A stretch of 5,070 nucleotides of DNA from DASQPA01 sp035644215 (GTDB taxonomy: Bacteria; Acidobacteriota; Thermoanaerobaculia; Multivoradales; UBA5704), in contig DASQPA010000127.1 of assembly GCA_035644215.1 (NCBI GenBank), forward strand, positions 1 to 5,070. Reading direction: 5' to 3'. Made by a program: the position numbers and the translations under genes. Below, in pieces: positions 3,726 to 5,070 of the stretch; position 1 is the stretch's first letter; each line of letters begins with the position of its first letter. The notes under the pieces were generated by a model. The model was not told the origin of the DNA and did not search any database. It was given only the letters and a program-made list of their open reading frames with translations.

Positions 3726-5070
3726 TCAGCGCCCCCGCCCGCCCCACCACCCGAGGAGCCCGACGGCGAACAGTCCCACCGCCGCGGCGACCAGCGACAT
3801 GGCGAGGGGGCGGCGGTCGATCCAGAGGCGGACCCGGTGGCGGCCAGGGGGGACTTCGACGGCCATCCGCTGGAGGTTGGCGATCTGGATCTCGGCCGGC
3901 CGGCCGTCGACCGCGGCGAGGTAGAGGGGGAGGTGGGAGCGCTGGAGGACGAGGAGCCCGCCGGCCGGGGCCTCGACGGTGACCTCCAGACCCTCGGCGC
4001 CGGTCGCCACCGCCGTGACCCGCCCGCTCGGCATGGCGCGGAGCAGACGGTGGCCGGGGACCACCACGTCCTCCCCGGGGCGGAAACGGGGATCGGCCAG
4101 GAAGTGGTAGGCGGCGTTCAGGTGCGGCGCCTCCAGCACCCGCGCCGCCATGTAAAGCTCCGGCGCCCGGTTTTCGATGGCGTAGACCCAGAGCCCGCCG
4201 CCGAAGCTGGGGAAGGTCGCGAGGAGGCGCGCGCCGACGGCGTAGGGGGCGAGCGGCCGTTCGAGGAGGAGCCGGCCCACCCCCCAGAGGGCGAGGAGGT
4301 GGACCCGCTGGGCGTCGGTCGAGCCTTTGATCGCCCCCTGCGACATGCGGGTGAGGAAAGAGTCGAGCCCCTCGGGTGAGACGTTGAGCTCGTAACGCCG
4401 GTGCCAGAGCGGGCCGGTCATCGGGTAGAGCTCGTAGAAGGCCCGCCGCTCCAGCCAGCGGGAGCGCGGCTCGGGATACTGGCCGTGCTCCATGTCGTTC
4501 GCGCCAAAGAGGCCGGTGAAGGCACCGTGGACCACCGCCTCCCCCGCCGGCAGGAGGGCCAGGGCGGGCGGCGGAACGAGGTAGGGGAAAACCGCGTCGG
4601 TGGGATAGAGCGGGCGGAGGAACAGGACCTGGGCCAGGGCGTGGAGGGCGAGGAGGAGCGCCCCCCCGGCCACCGGACGGCGGCGGCAGAGCCGCGCCGC
4701 GCCCCCCAAGGCGGCCAGGAGGACGAGCGAGAGGAGACAGAGCCCGGCCCAGCGCCGCTCTTCGTTGGCCACGAAGGCATCCGAAAGGATGCCGGGGATG
4801 AGGCCGCGCAGCCAGCCGAAGGCCGGGCCGGGGAGGAAGGTGAGGACGGCCCAGAGGACGGCGAGGAGGAGCGCCAGCCCTCCCAGGGTCCACCGGAAGC
4901 GCCGGCCGGCGCGGCCGGCGGCGGGATCACCGCCTTCCGGCGCTGCGAGGAGCCGCTCGAACCCCACGCCGCAGAGAAGCGCTGCGCCGAGCGCCACCGG
5001 CAGCCAGAGCTTGACCGGGTAGCGCAGCGAGCTCCCGCCGGGGAGCGCGAAGAGCCAGCGCCCCACCGGG
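3726..5070 (-). CDS. YfhO-like polytopic membrane protein, C-terminal 447 residues, cut by the window edge
   Basis: It resembles the YfhO family of large polytopic membrane proteins, which belong with membrane glycosyltransferase-like enzymes. B. subtilis YfhO is implicated in glycosylating lipoteichoic acid; the substrate here is unknown. The visible part starts with SSLRYPVKLWLPVALGAALL, close to the family's RYPxKF...ALGxALLAGxGxE pattern. It has membrane segments at about 20-37, 60-78, 106-124 and 131-150. A long extracytoplasmic domain includes LWGVGRLLLE...WVYAIENRAPELYMA at roughly 260-310. The family-typical end LPLYLAAVDGRPAEI, then VEVPPGRHRVRLWI at about 383-418, is followed by a last helix near 424-441 and a short Gly/Arg tail. 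The frame is open through 5069, so the GTG at 5066 is internal and the N-terminal half with the remaining helices lies outside. Third codon positions are strongly G/C, which produces the long open frames seen on the other strand. Confidence 0.88.
   Translation of the reverse strand, partial: PVGRWLFALPGGSSLRYPVKLWLPVALGAALLCGVGFERLLAAPEGGDPAAGRAGRRFRWTLGGLALLLAVLWAVLTFLPGPAFGWLRGLIPGILSDAFVANEERRWAGLCLLSLVLLAALGGAARLCRRRPVAGGALLLALHALAQVLFLRPLYPTDAVFPYLVPPPALALLPAGEAVVHGAFTGLFGANDMEHGQYPEPRSRWLERRAFYELYPMTGPLWHRRYELNVSPEGLDSFLTRMSQGAIKGSTDAQRVHLLALWGVGRLLLERPLAPYAVGARLLATFPSFGGGLWVYAIENRAPELYMAARVLEAPHLNAAYHFLADPRFRPGEDVVVPGHRLLRAMPSGRVTAVATGAEGLEVTVEAPAGGLLVLQRSHLPLYLAAVDGRPAEIQIANLQRMAVEVPPGRHRVRLWIDRRPLAMSLVAAAVGLFAVGLLGWWGGRGR

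Noticed and set aside
3667..4893. 408-codon minus-strand frame and similar plus-strand frames over the YfhO-like gene
   Set aside because: They are Pro/Arg/Gly-rich shadows created by the high GC content. The membrane segments and family motifs lie only in the frame ending at 3726.

Overview
This is a GC-rich bacterial window with Shine-Dalgarno-led genes and long spurious open frames on the opposite strands. No rRNA, tRNA or CRISPR array is visible. The small cysteine-rich exported proteins, together with a YfhO-type membrane protein and a DoxX-like protein, are from memory reminiscent of Acidobacteriota, especially Thermoanaerobaculia-like genomes. That placement is inference and was not tested.

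Layout, left to right. (1) Positions 1-762, minus strand: the N-terminal 254 residues of a biotin carboxylase that runs off the left edge. (2) 885-1355, plus strand: a secreted protein with 14 cysteines after its signal peptide. (3) 1356-1653, the convergent intergenic gap: a short hairpin and a 155-bp concentric inverted-repeat element. (4) 1654-2055, minus: a four-helix DoxX-like membrane protein with a recognisable promoter and possible operator. (5) 2150-2563: a tandem array of about ten 42-bp units, each made of two related 21-bp halves, lying directly upstream of the DoxX-like promoter. (6) 2525-2878, minus: a second small secreted cysteine-rich protein whose stop codon lies inside the array. 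(7) 2959-3374, minus: a broken locus. The first 75 codons of an exported CPYC thioredoxin/DsbA-like protein are joined out of frame to the C-terminal part of what looks like a bacterial PH-domain protein. (8) 3421-3636, minus: a 71-residue cysteine-rich lipoprotein with its own sigma70-like promoter. (9) 3726-5070, minus: the C-terminal 447 residues of a YfhO-like polytopic membrane protein that runs off the right edge.

The edges are housekeeping or envelope genes and the middle is accessory. Three unrelated-looking small exported proteins rich in cysteine lie within 2.8 kb, and the thiol-oxidoreductase fragment sits 46 nt behind one of them. This suggests, without proving it, a locus concerned with disulfide-bonded envelope proteins that has since lost its oxidoreductase by deletion. 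The best candidates for something undescribed are the 21/42-bp array, the concentric inverted repeat and the cysteine-rich protein families. I found no defence system, toxin-antitoxin pair or complete mobile element.
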